Assembly: GCF_958979055.1 (NCBI RefSeq)
Contig: NC_084896.1
Coordinates: forward strand, 7,196,501 to 7,260,500
DNA: 64,000 bases
DNA from: Alnus glutinosa
Taxonomy: Eukaryota > Streptophyta > Magnoliopsida > Fagales > Betulaceae
Reading direction: 5' to 3'
Part shown: positions 47,672-57,972 of the stretch, piece after piece
Position numbering within the stretch: position 1 is the stretch's first letter
Layout of the letters: every line of letters starts with the position of its first letter
Notes under the pieces: model-generated
Told to the model about the DNA's origin: nothing
The model's input: only the letters and a program-made list of their open reading frames with translations
Database searches by the model: none
Program-made: the position numbers and the translations under genes

Positions 47672-48199
47672 CAGTTGAGGCTATTCTATTGGAAGCCTGA
47701 GCCTATTTACTTTTGAAAACAGTGGAAATTAAAGAGAAAGAGAACTGTTACAAAGTAAACTGATGTGGGCATATATCATACTCATTCCGTGAAAGCACTC
47801 ATTTATGGTGAATTCGGGCTCACGTCGCATTCGCATGTGCTTACATAATGAAATGAATCAAATAGTGTAAAACACAGAAAAAGATATTAGGTTATTTTGA
47901 GAGAATTTTAATCTCCAATAACTATTTCAAAAAGTCATAGCCTACAAATTAAACATAATAAATTGTATTGTACCTAGAAAATAATATATAATCAACCCTC
48001 TTTCATTTTATCGGTAACCATCATTTAAATAATATAAAATGACCTTTCTGACACATATAACTACCACTACATTGCTACTGACTGCTTTCAACATGAAAGA
48101 ACTTTATCTTTTAAAAAATAAAAAAAAACATTACTTGTCCTCTCAAGTTGAGAGGTCTTTTACTCTACTACTACAGCTACTACATACTATCTATATAAG
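47672..48199 (+). repeat. Segment S, second copy
   Basis: Matches 41181-41670. It begins CAGTTGAGGCTATTC and ends with the CTACTAC block and TATATAAG, where hAT-like copy B starts. It is part of the chitinase downstream region. Confidence 0.75.
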
Positions 48200-49829
48200 C
48201 AGTGGCGGAGCCAGGAATCTATCTTAGTAAGGACGAAATTAAAATAATAAAAAAAAAAAAAATTTATACTAGATTTTTATTATAATACATAAAATTATTA
48301 GCATATTCCGATAGCTATTAATCTAACAAATTAACAAACAATAGCAAATAACATACCTGAGAGTGGCAAAAATTCTACTGAAATTTGTCACTTGGCCAGT
48401 TGAACCAATCACAAAGTATAAAGAAAACCTTATAAAAATAAAAATAAAAAATGACAATGTTGTTCTCATCAGAATAATAAATAAATAACTATAATAAAAA
48501 AGAAGAGTCAATAAAATTATTTATAATCACGTTGATGTCAAAAGAATAAATAAATAAACTGAATTCGAGTATGGAAGTTTGAACAAAAATAAAAGTTACA
48601 ATTTATTAAGTAATAAAGATGAAAGATCTTTTTTTTTTTTTTTTTGGATGAATTAATTCTCTATAAACCACCAAAACAGAGTTATAATCCTCAAGTAAAA
48701 AAAAAAAAAATTGGAACACATCCAAATAAGAACAAAGGCAGCTAAATAGCAGACCACACCAACAGAACAAGACTGCTAAACATTGTAGAAAAACACTATC
48801 AACAACTATAGATTATCCTATCTTAATCCAAACAAATACAACTATATATGCTTCAAATTGCAAATTGCAATTTGCAATGATTGTAAGTAATAAAGAAAAG
48901 CAAAACAAAGAAAATTAACTTAATAAAAAAAATAAGAAAAAAAATGCGGTTTTGGGCCTGACAAGTCACATGACTCACGCACATTGCAACTATTCAAAAA
49001 AAAAATCTGAAAAGAAGTCAACAAAACAGAAAGGAAAAAAAAAAAAAACAATCTGAAAAGTCAGATAAATTAACGAAACAAAACAAAAAAATAAAAAATA
49101 AAAAATAAAAATCTGAAAAGGCAACGTTGAAAAGTCAAGATAAGTTGGAAAAAAAAAAAAAAAAAAAAAAAAAAGGAAAGAAAGAAAATAAAAAAAAAAC
49201 AAAAAAAAAAAAAAAAACAAAAAAATCTAGCAACGTTAAAAAGTCGTAAACCACATATTTCATCCCATATCTAGTTATCTTGAAAGAAAAAAGCAAATGA
49301 AAGAAAATCTACAGTCTATTATTCGTCTCATCCACTATGCCCATTGCCCAGTACTAGAAAAGAAAAGAAAAAAAGGTAGATGGCTTGCTTAGTGCTTACC
49401 ATGCGAGATATTGCCGACTGCCGAGGAGTGAGGAGGTGGTGCAGATGCCGTAGGTCAAAGAAGAAGATTTGTATTCTTGGCTTAATGGCTTCTTATGGTT
49501 GGCTTTTGCAGATTTGTATTTTTTTTTTTCCACAAAATTGTTCGTTCGACCGTTCCTCTTCCTGAGCAAGTGAGAATTTAATGATTGTTGTTGGTTTTTT
49601 TTTTTTTTTTTTGATAAAATTTTCTTTGACGGTTGGTTTTTCCATGTAAATGTAATTTTATTTTATTTTTCCTTTTGTTATTGGCAGGAGGGGCGGGCTA
49701 GCATCAACATTTTTTTTTCTTCTTTTTAATGTAATTTTTTTAAAAAATATCTATAAAAAAAAAATAAAATTTCTCAGCCATTTAGGGGGGGCGGGCGCCC
49801 CTGCCGGCCCCACTTAGTCTCCACCACTG
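48200..49829. mobile_element. hAT-like non-autonomous transposon, copy B
   Basis: Starts CAGTGGCGGAGCCAGG and ends CTCCACCACTG, 1,630 bp; colinear with copy A throughout, including the GCTTCAAATTGC repeat, the A-runs and the GCTAGCATCAACA segment near the end. Same orientation as copy A. Flanks are TATATAAG and TATATGTA (6 of 8). No transposase. Confidence 0.72.
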
Positions 49830-50326
49830 TATATGTATATATATATATATATATATCGATCAATTAATGTAAAATTCACTAATGAGGAATTGGCCAAAGC
49901 AACAGTAGTAGAACTGAACTATTCCATCAAACAAAACCGTCAAATTTGGCTGCATGTACTAAGATATATATATACATATCGATCAATGTAAAATTCACTA
50001 ATGAGGAATTGGCCAAAGCAACAGTAGTAGAACTGAACTATTCCATTAACCAAAACCGTCAAATTTGGCTGCATGTTCTCTTAGTACATATATATGCGTC
50101 GTTCATTACGTAGTTGTTAAAGAATTGTTCCTCCACTAAATAAAAAATTGATAACCATTGAAGACTTACCAAGTCTAATATCTTCTCCGTGGAAGTTAAA
50201 ACATAGACCTGTTCAGTGACTCTAATCCATAAATACGTGCCTTCCAATGCAACATTTCTTACCCCTCACCGAATAAGCAAGATCGAATACACAGCATAGT
50301 ACTCAAAGGTGGAGATAACCTCAAAA
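49830..50326 (+). promoter_or_regulatory. Proximal promoter of germin-like gene 3 with internal duplication
   Basis: Resumes the germin-unit sequence cut at 39594. A stretch of about 110 bases is present twice, at 49857-49966 and 49979-50080 (each with AATTCACTAATGAGGAATTG and AAACCGTCAAATTTGGC). Units 1 and 2 have it once. TATA-like ATAAATA lies near 50229-50235. The W-box and TGACG elements stayed with 39337-39594. Confidence 0.7.
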
Positions 50327-51129
50327 ATGATGAAAGGCGTTCCTAGGTATCTGGTAACCGTGCTCGTCTTGGCTTTGGCATGCTCCCTTGCCTCTGCATA
50401 TGACCCCAGTCCTCTTCAAGATTTCTGCGTTTCAACCAACGATTCTGCATATGGAGGTATGAAGTCATTTGGAGCATCTATCTGTAATCTTGTATTTTTG
50501 TTTTTTTACCCTGCCCCTCTTGTTAGTACTCTACATACAAATATATTTATTCTCGGTTCTTTTTATATAACAAGCTTTTCCTTCTACATGCAGTATTCGT
50601 GAATGGAAAGTTCTGCAAGGACCCCAAGCTTGTCTCTGCCAATGATTTCTTCTTCTCCGGACTAAACAGTCCCAGAGACACATCAAATCCACTTGGATCG
50701 ACGGTCACTCTCCTGAATGTGGACAAAATACTAGGCCTCAACACATTAGGCATATCCTTGGCTCGCATTGACTTTGCACCATACGGCCTAAATCCTCCCC
50801 ACATTCACCCTCATGGAACCGAGATTCTTGTAGTCCTAGAGGGTACTCTATTAGTTGGGTTTGTCACATCCAACACAGATAACCGTCTCTTCACCAAAGT
50901 TCTTAACGCAGGAGATGTCTTTGTCTTCCCAATTGGTCTCATTCACTTCCAGTTTAATGCTGGGCATACCAATGCCGTTGCCTTTGCTGGTCTCAGCAGC
51001 CAGAATCCTGGGCTCATCACCATAGCAAATGCAGTCTTTGGATCTAATCCTCCCATCAATGCTGATGTTCTCGCCAAGGCCTTCGAACTGGACAGAAATG
51101 TGATTAATTATCTTCAGAAAAAGTTCTAG
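50327..51129 (+). CDS. Germin-like protein 3 (cupin, secreted)
   Basis: Exons 50327-50456 and 50594-51129 with a 137-bp intron; 221 residues. Signal peptide as in copies 1 and 2. Box 1 reads PHIHPHGTE: the Arg between the metal-binding His pair and Glu120 is changed to His (residue 117), while His113, His115, Glu120 and His161 ([16 protein letters not shown]) are kept. It is closer to copy 2 (shared ALA-Tyr at the exon end, [19 protein letters not shown]) than to copy 1; the C-terminus has FELDR instead of FQLDR. The frame is intact and probably functional. Its promoter lost its distal half to a 10.2-kb insertion. Confidence 0.96.
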
Positions 51130-51246
51130 TGGGACAATAATTAGAGAAATATTTGTAATTGCCAATAATTGAATCATTCGATGGTTCGGATGGTGCTTGG
51201 CATGCATTATTCCCTTGTTGTAACAACATATCAATAACTTCAATGA

Positions 51247-51252
51247 AATAAA
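51247..51252 (+). terminator. Poly(A) signal of germin-like gene 3
   Basis: AATAAA 117 bases after the stop, then a CT microsatellite at 51271-51292. Confidence 0.75.
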
Positions 51253-51704
51253 TTCTTTTTTATATATACACACTCTCTCTCTCTCTCTCTCTATCTTTTT
51301 TTTTTTCTTTGTCACGGAGTGATAATGGAGGTAGAACAAGTGCATGATTAAAGTTAAGTACATTTTGAATCCACAATGTTTGAGATATCACTCCTAACTT
51401 CTCTGGATACATGCCCTTCAAATATTCTTTTTAGAAAAACTAAAATTCGACAACAAATAAATATTTCTTTAAATCAAAAGTAAACCTTTGGTCATATTTT
51501 CTCTTAAATCTAAGTAAGTTATATTGAGGCCGCATTATCAATTATAATGAAACAACATTATTAATTAGTCTTTATATCGCAAAATACCAACTTCCTAATC
51601 TATCAGGCCTAAAGAGGGGTGAATAGATGTTGGGGAAGGCCCACAATCTTCTCCATGATTTTTGAATAAGTTGAAAATATTATCTTTGATGCATGGCAAA
51701 AACA

Positions 51705-52256
51705 TTACATATCGGTAGTAACATGTGACCCCCTGAAACCCTGCCTGGACCATGGCACCATTGTCGTCGTTGCTATCTTTTCAAGGTCCATTGATACATC
51801 CTGGCTAGAAATTACATGTCCCAAGTAGTTTACATGTTTCTGACGAAATTGACACTTTTCCTTCTTCACAAATATTAAATGATTATCCATCAAAAGTTGT
51901 AGAAAAATCCTAAGATCCTCTAAATGTTCCGCCCACGACTTGTTATAAATTAAATATCATCAAAGAATACAAGCACATATGTTGTGAGAAGCTCGATCTT
52001 GTAAGTCTCATACAAAAGAGATTGGAAAGTTTTTTGATTGGAAAGTTGACGGTGCGTTGGTCAAACCAAATGGCATCATGAGAAATTGATAGTGCCCTTG
52101 ATGCGTATCGAATGTTGGTTTCTCAATATCTTCTTTCGCCATACGAATTTGTTGATAACCGTTATTGGTAATTTTTTCCCACACGATCGACTAAGGAGGT
52201 TCTCAAATTAAATTTGTTATTCATGGACTGAACTTATTTTTCCAAGCTAAAGTGGT
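51705..52256 (-). pseudogene. Ty3-gypsy reverse transcriptase fragment
   Basis: On the minus strand, from about 52120: [15 protein letters not shown], then a YVLVFFDD box, then HLEDLR, MDNHLIFVKKEKCQF and VNYLGHVIS. These are the fingers, catalytic and thumb motifs of gypsy reverse transcriptase, with frameshifts. It replaces the copia fragment found after germin units 1 and 2, so unit 3 ends at about 51700. Confidence 0.85.
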
Positions 52257-52259
52257 CCA

Positions 52260-52886
52260 TGTGACGACCCACAATTAGGGCCAGGAACGCTTGATACGAT
52301 CTGTGAAGTCGATACGAAACCAACACGAAATTAAATAATTAGGGTTGAAGAGTTTGATCCGTTTAATTAAATGGGTTGAGTTAGGGTTAACCTATATAAT
52401 CTTATACCAATACTTTTGTATAACTCAAACTTGACACGCGATCCCCACACAAACTCAATACAAAATTAGATGGTTATAGTTAAAAGGTTTGACATGTTTA
52501 ATTAAAATAATCAAGTTATAGTTGACCTATATAATCTTATGCACATGTCCTAACACAAATTGCCACACCTACCCGTAAGTACCTTGAAGTAACAAGGAAA
52601 AGTAACAGCGCATCACAATAACCATAACATAACATCACCACAATATATCAGCTAAACATATTACATCATCACATAACAGTCAGAGCTGACAAAAGGGCAT
52701 CTATATTTTTAAGGTTTATATTGTACATTACATAACCAAAATACACAGGCTAGACATAAGTGCCACGTGCAGCACAAGACAAAATACATTATAAGTGTAT
52801 ATACACTATAAAAATGATGTACAACAAAAGGTAGACTAATTTAGTTAGTCTCACAAAACACAAGCCATTTAGTCGATCACCTCAAC
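52260..52886 (-). repeat. LTR fragment of gypsy-type family, target of the large hAT
   Basis: Starts TGTGACGACCC. It contains a repeat with TTTAATTAAATGGGTTG at about 52355 and follows the 22200-22350 sequence (TTTTTAAGGTTTATA, ACAGGCTAGACATA, GCCACGTGCAGCAC). It continues after the hAT at 63854-64000. The 8 bases 52879-52886 (ACCTCAAC) are duplicated at 63854. Confidence 0.65.
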
Positions 52887-52899
52887 TAGGGGTGTAAAC

Positions 52900-53103
52900 G
52901 AGCTGAGCTACTCGTGAGCTTACTCAAGATCGGCTCGAATAAACTCGACTCGTGCTCGAATCGATTATTAAATGAGCTACTCGTGAACACGAAAATCAAA
53001 CTCGATTATTAAACGATGCAAACTCGTATAAACTCGACTCGACTCGACTAAAGCTCGTGAACCCGCTCGTATAAGGATCGACTCGTTTATTAAGGCTCGA
53101 CTC

Positions 53104-53104
<1 letters not shown>
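52900..53104. repeat. Left subterminal repeats of the hAT
   Basis: Many copies of CTCGACTCG, GGCTCGA and GAGCTACTCGTGA in about 200 bases, mirrored by GAGCTCGAGCTCG words at 63640-63850. They are likely transposase contact sites. Confidence 0.7.

Positions 53105-53146
<42 letters not shown>
53105..53146. repeat. (TA)n microsatellite
   Basis: Twenty or so TA units directly after the left subterminal block. Length is prone to sequencing error. Confidence 0.9.
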
Positions 53147-53148
<2 letters not shown>

Positions 53149-53149
53149 G

Positions 53150-55690
53150 AATAATATACTATCATTAGATTCATTACTAATTACTATGTATATTATGTAA
53201 GCATAAATTAAGTAACAAATAACAATAGTTATTGGTCAATATATATTAATTGGTCATATTTATATAAAATAGTAAAAATGAATAATATAAATAATTAATT
53301 GTTAGTCATATGATATAATGACAATCTAGATACTTAATCAAATTATTTATGTAATATAATAAGATTATAATTTAGAGGATTATATGATTATATAATAATA
53401 TAACATTGTACCATAGTACCATACTACCATATGACATGTAATTGATGTAAATATAAAATATGTAATCACTTTACTATATGCTATGAGTACTATCATTAAA
53501 TATTTAATAATCATTACATACGGATTGTTAGATCATGTTAATATGTTAAATAAACTATCATATGATAATACTTAGATCATAGGATCATATAATATTAGTA
53601 TTATTTGTAGGTAATTATGAATTATGATAAATTTGATAATTATGATTTATTACTCGTAAATTTATAATAATCATACTTAATTACTTATTATAGATTCATA
53701 GATAATACCATAAATCAAGTGATATGATATGATTCATAATTTATAATCATAAATATATATACATATTAGTAATATTACTATATTAGTAACATATATAATT
53801 ATAGAATTTATAGTTATATAGTGTCATATGACTCATATATGATATAGACTATAGTATACAAATTCATACTAATATAATGATTTAGTATTTAGATACTTAG
53901 TTAGATACACTCATACACCCAATAAGTATGATTTATGATTTTAAGTATTTAATAATTATTAGTAATATTTAGATGCAATGAGTCAATGAATTCACATTAT
54001 TCATATAATATAATGACACATATGATTCATATGAAACTTAATGATATTATTCATATATAATAATAATGTGATTCATACAATCCAAAATTAAGTTATTAGG
54101 ATTGGAATTACTTATATATTAATTATAATGATAATTCATAACTTGTAATCACAATTCACAAGTTATGAATTATCATTATAAATTTATAATTTAGATCATA
54201 TGATTTAAAATTGTGCATTTGTGCTATATAACCGTTAGTTGTTAGATATGATTTGATTAGTATTATCATATAGCCATATAGGACTATATGATAATATAAT
54301 AATTATCATTGTAAGACATTGTTAATGTTTTAACTTAATATAAGTTAGTTAGTTTTTATATTGACTGTTCATTTTTTTTTAATGCCAAAAATAAAATGAT
54401 AATATTTTTTTATTCGAGATCATATGATAGTGTTTAGATTATATGAAAACATCATTGATTCATTATCATGTATATGATTTATATCTACCTTAGACTATCT
54501 ATATTAACTTATTAAGTATGTAACTAATGTAAGTATTGACTAAATCCACATGGACCACATCACATGTAAGTATAGTAAATTTGTAATCTTATAATTATAA
54601 TTTATAAAAGATATTGAAAAACTCATGTTTCATTTCAACCTCCTCAAGCATGAATTTCCGATTCCGACATTATGGGCGTTGCCAACATACCATGGTAGCA
54701 CCTACCCGGCTACCTTAAAGAGTCAAGATTAATTGAACTTGTTATTTTTATTGATTCACAAGCTTTTGCCATCCGTGCCAAATGCATACTTTCACAACAT
54801 ATTAGATAATATATATATATAAAATTCATTAGTGGTATTGTCTACTTTGAATTTTTCATATATATTAATTATCTTATTTTATAATTCGTCAATATTTTCA
54901 GAATAATACAATTTTTATTTTATGAATTTATGTTTTCCTATTCTCCATACGATGCCATTTTTTATAAAATTGTTATCAATCACTAATATATAAATAAAAA
55001 TTAAATTACAGATAAAAGTTGTTTTTCCTTAAATTTATTTTTTTATTTTAAAGATATGAAAAACTGAAAAAGCTTTTATTGTCATTTCATTTATTTTACT
55101 TGGGGAATAAACTATACAATTAAATTAATATATTGTGAAATTCTTGAGTAGTACTTTATATTATATACGATTTTTTAAATTATAACTATTATTTTTAATT
55201 TGTGCAATGTCTCATCAAATTATTACCGCCTTACCGGAGTTTCAATGTTTTTCATTTGCGAAAAAATGAAAAAATTACTCTTAATGAAAATTTAGAAAAT
55301 AATTTTATTTTTTTAAAAAAGAGCTAAAAGACAGTGTGTGATGTGCCACTCAGCCAGTGGCCCAGTGTGAGTAGGATGCTTTATTTTGTTTTTTTTTTTT
55401 TTTAATGTTGTGTTTTAAAATTGAAACGTAGTTTTTTTTTTTTTTAAAAAAAAAACAAAAATAATAAATGAGCATTGAGTAATGTTCATATTTGATTTTG
55501 TACAATTGTACATATAACATATTTGATAGATGAAACGAATCGTTTTTATCGCTTGAAATTACGAATTGTATAACAATTTATACAGTGTTTCTCACACACG
55601 AATTACACGGTATTTAATCTGATCCTACGACTTAAATTGAATCATCAAAAAATGATTTCAACAGCTACAGGCCTACACTGCATCGTGACC
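53150..55690. other. AT-rich noncoding part of the hAT
   Basis: About 2.5 kb made largely of ATATGAT/ATCATAT words in both orientations, giving local hairpins, for example near 54125-54180 (AATGATAATTCATAACTTG and its complement). No gene. Confidence 0.6.
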
Positions 55691-55854
55691 GTTTATAATA
55701 ACAAAACTGTAGTCTTCAGTCTGCCCGTGTGTAGCCGATTTTCACCAAATGATAACAGTCTACTGAGTCTAGGAACTAGGTTATAATGCCCTAAGTAACC
55801 TCGCCTGACGCGCCTGACCTGACGCCGGAGGAGTGAGTCGAGTGACGAAGCTGC

Positions 55855-56181
55855 AGTGCCGAGGCCAAGACCGTGAGACGCCGACACGTGTATTCCATCA
55901 ATCTTCGTGATTTTTCTAGATCGTCCGATCATTCAAACCAAATCATGCGTGAATCTGAGCCGTTCATTTGGAGATAATGGGCTACAGCTATACTCGACTA
56001 TTTACTCCGAGAAATTATATGGTGTTGCAAATATCACGTGTTACTTCTCATTAGATAAGATCCAACGACTTAGATTTTGATCTTGAAAATGATTATATTA
56101 ATAAACGGTTAGGATTTAAATTACATCCAATTTTATTTGTAAGCATGTGCATACAATTTTTTTTTATTTAAAGATAAACGG

Positions 56182-56215
<34 letters not shown>

Positions 56216-56540
56216 GACTTGACGCTGACGCCTGACGACTGACGCGTTGACGCTCCAGTTGCCGAGGGCCCGAGAAACACGCCGTGACACGCGTGACACT
56301 TCAATCTTCGAGATTTTTCTGGTCGTCCGATCGTCCATGGCAAATTATCATTTGAATCTGAGCCGTTCATTTTGAAACAATGGATTACAGCTATACTCAA
56401 CTATTACTCTGAGAAATTATTTGGTGTTTCGATTATCACGTGTTAACACTCATTAGATGAGATCCAACGACTTCAGTTTTGATCTTGAAATTGATTAGAA
56501 TACTCAACGGTTAGGATTATAAGTGGATCCGGTTTTATTT
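55855..56540 (+). repeat. Direct duplication inside the hAT
   Basis: A segment of about 260-300 bases occurs at about 55865-56130 and again at 56275-56540 (CGTCCGATC, GAATCTGAGCCGTTCATTT, GGATTACAGCTATACTC, GATCCAACGACTT, ACGGTTAGGATT). Each is preceded by GACGC-rich sequence and an A/T tract; the copies differ at perhaps one base in six. Confidence 0.75.
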
Positions 56541-56559
56541 GTATACGGGGGTAGGGAAT

Positions 56560-57972
56560 AATTTTCAAAACGATTTTTTTGTTTAATTATTAATTATAGA
56601 TAAAATAAAAAAATTTTGAAATTTAAAATTTTGATTTTGAAAAATGGACGTTATTTTTTTTTGTCTTCCTCGTTCCTCAGTTTCTCTGACCGAATGATTC
56701 AAAGCCGTTGATTGTTCAAAAAATTAGAAGACAAATTCTAATCAAACCGTTCATTTGTTTGGAAATTCCTTTCAAACTTAGCTTTTATTTTTAATTTCTC
56801 ACTCTCAGTCTCTCACGCTGCAGTCTGCACACAGGAAACCTGCAAAAAATTTATTGTGGTTGCTGATGGTTCAGAACACAATTAATGCTTTGCTTTGAAT
56901 GCAAAGTTTTCTCTCTCAATTACCCTCGTCTATCCAGTTCTTCTTCTTCGTTTTTTAGCCTTTGATTTATTTTTCTTTTTTGATCGAGTGGCTTCTATCT
57001 TTTCACAGGATTTAGTTTTGAAATCCGTTAGAGTTTCTTTACATTTGTAGTTGAAATCAAACCAAAAGAAACCGATCTATCTAAATCATCTGATGTTCCA
57101 TCTTTCCACTGCGCAGCCAAATCCCAACTTTTGTGATTTTTTTCTATTCTTCTCACACGGATCGATGGCAGCAAGTCCAGCGACCAAGAACACTCTTGAT
57201 CTGACTGAAGTGGTAATAGTCAAGTACTGGACTTTACATGAGTTGCGTGTGAATCGTGTGAACCGTGTGATGCTCTTGTTCTCAAATTTCAATTATAAAT
57301 TTGAGAGCAAGAGAGTCAAAAGACTCAGCCGCTCAACTCCTCAGTACTCAAGAATTAAGACTCAAATCTCAGTTAGTTAAGTATCAGATATTTGTTCTCT
57401 ACTTCTCTTTCATCATTTCATTTTCATGTTTTCAATTTTTTTTTTTTTTCTTTCACTTAGTAGCTAATCTGTCAATATTTTTAAGTTCTAAATTTCTAAT
57501 GTTAATGTTGATATGCCGTATGATTGTTCAGGAATCAGGGACGTCCGTTCAGCCTTAGATCCTCCACTAGACTACTACCTCAGGTCCTCATTGATTTTGC
57601 AAGTTAATAAACAACTCAGGTTTCACATTTTTTTTTTTCTTTACGTTATTTTATTATTTTTTTTTGTTATGATTAATGATTATAAATTTATAATTAGCAA
57701 ATCCTTCTATGAACAATATGTTATGTTTTACAAATTATGTTGTGATTATGTAATGTATGCTCTATGTTTGAAAACTGCTTATAATGCTTATCAAATTTTC
57801 ACAATGTTTAGAATTTGGAAATGTATGTTCTGAATCTTCTGATTATATAATGCTGAGTTTTGCTTTATTACTGAATTTAGAAATGTATGCTCTATGTTAG
57901 ATAGTTTTTTTATAAGATATGAACAATCGGTTTTTGTTTTGTTTTGTTTTTTTTTTTTTCTAAAAAAAAATT
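56560..57972 (+). other. Probable promoter and leader region of the transposase
   Basis: Lies upstream of the tandem array. It has CT-rich leader-like sequence around 56810-57010 and short open stretches (57051-57380) without recognised domains. A 5' untranslated exon with the array in an intron is plausible, but splice sites were not fixed. Confidence 0.35.

Noticed and set aside
57051..57558. Frames of 85 and 109 codons before the transposase as a second hAT gene
   Set aside because: No start context, no domain and strong T-richness; more likely leader or intron sequence.
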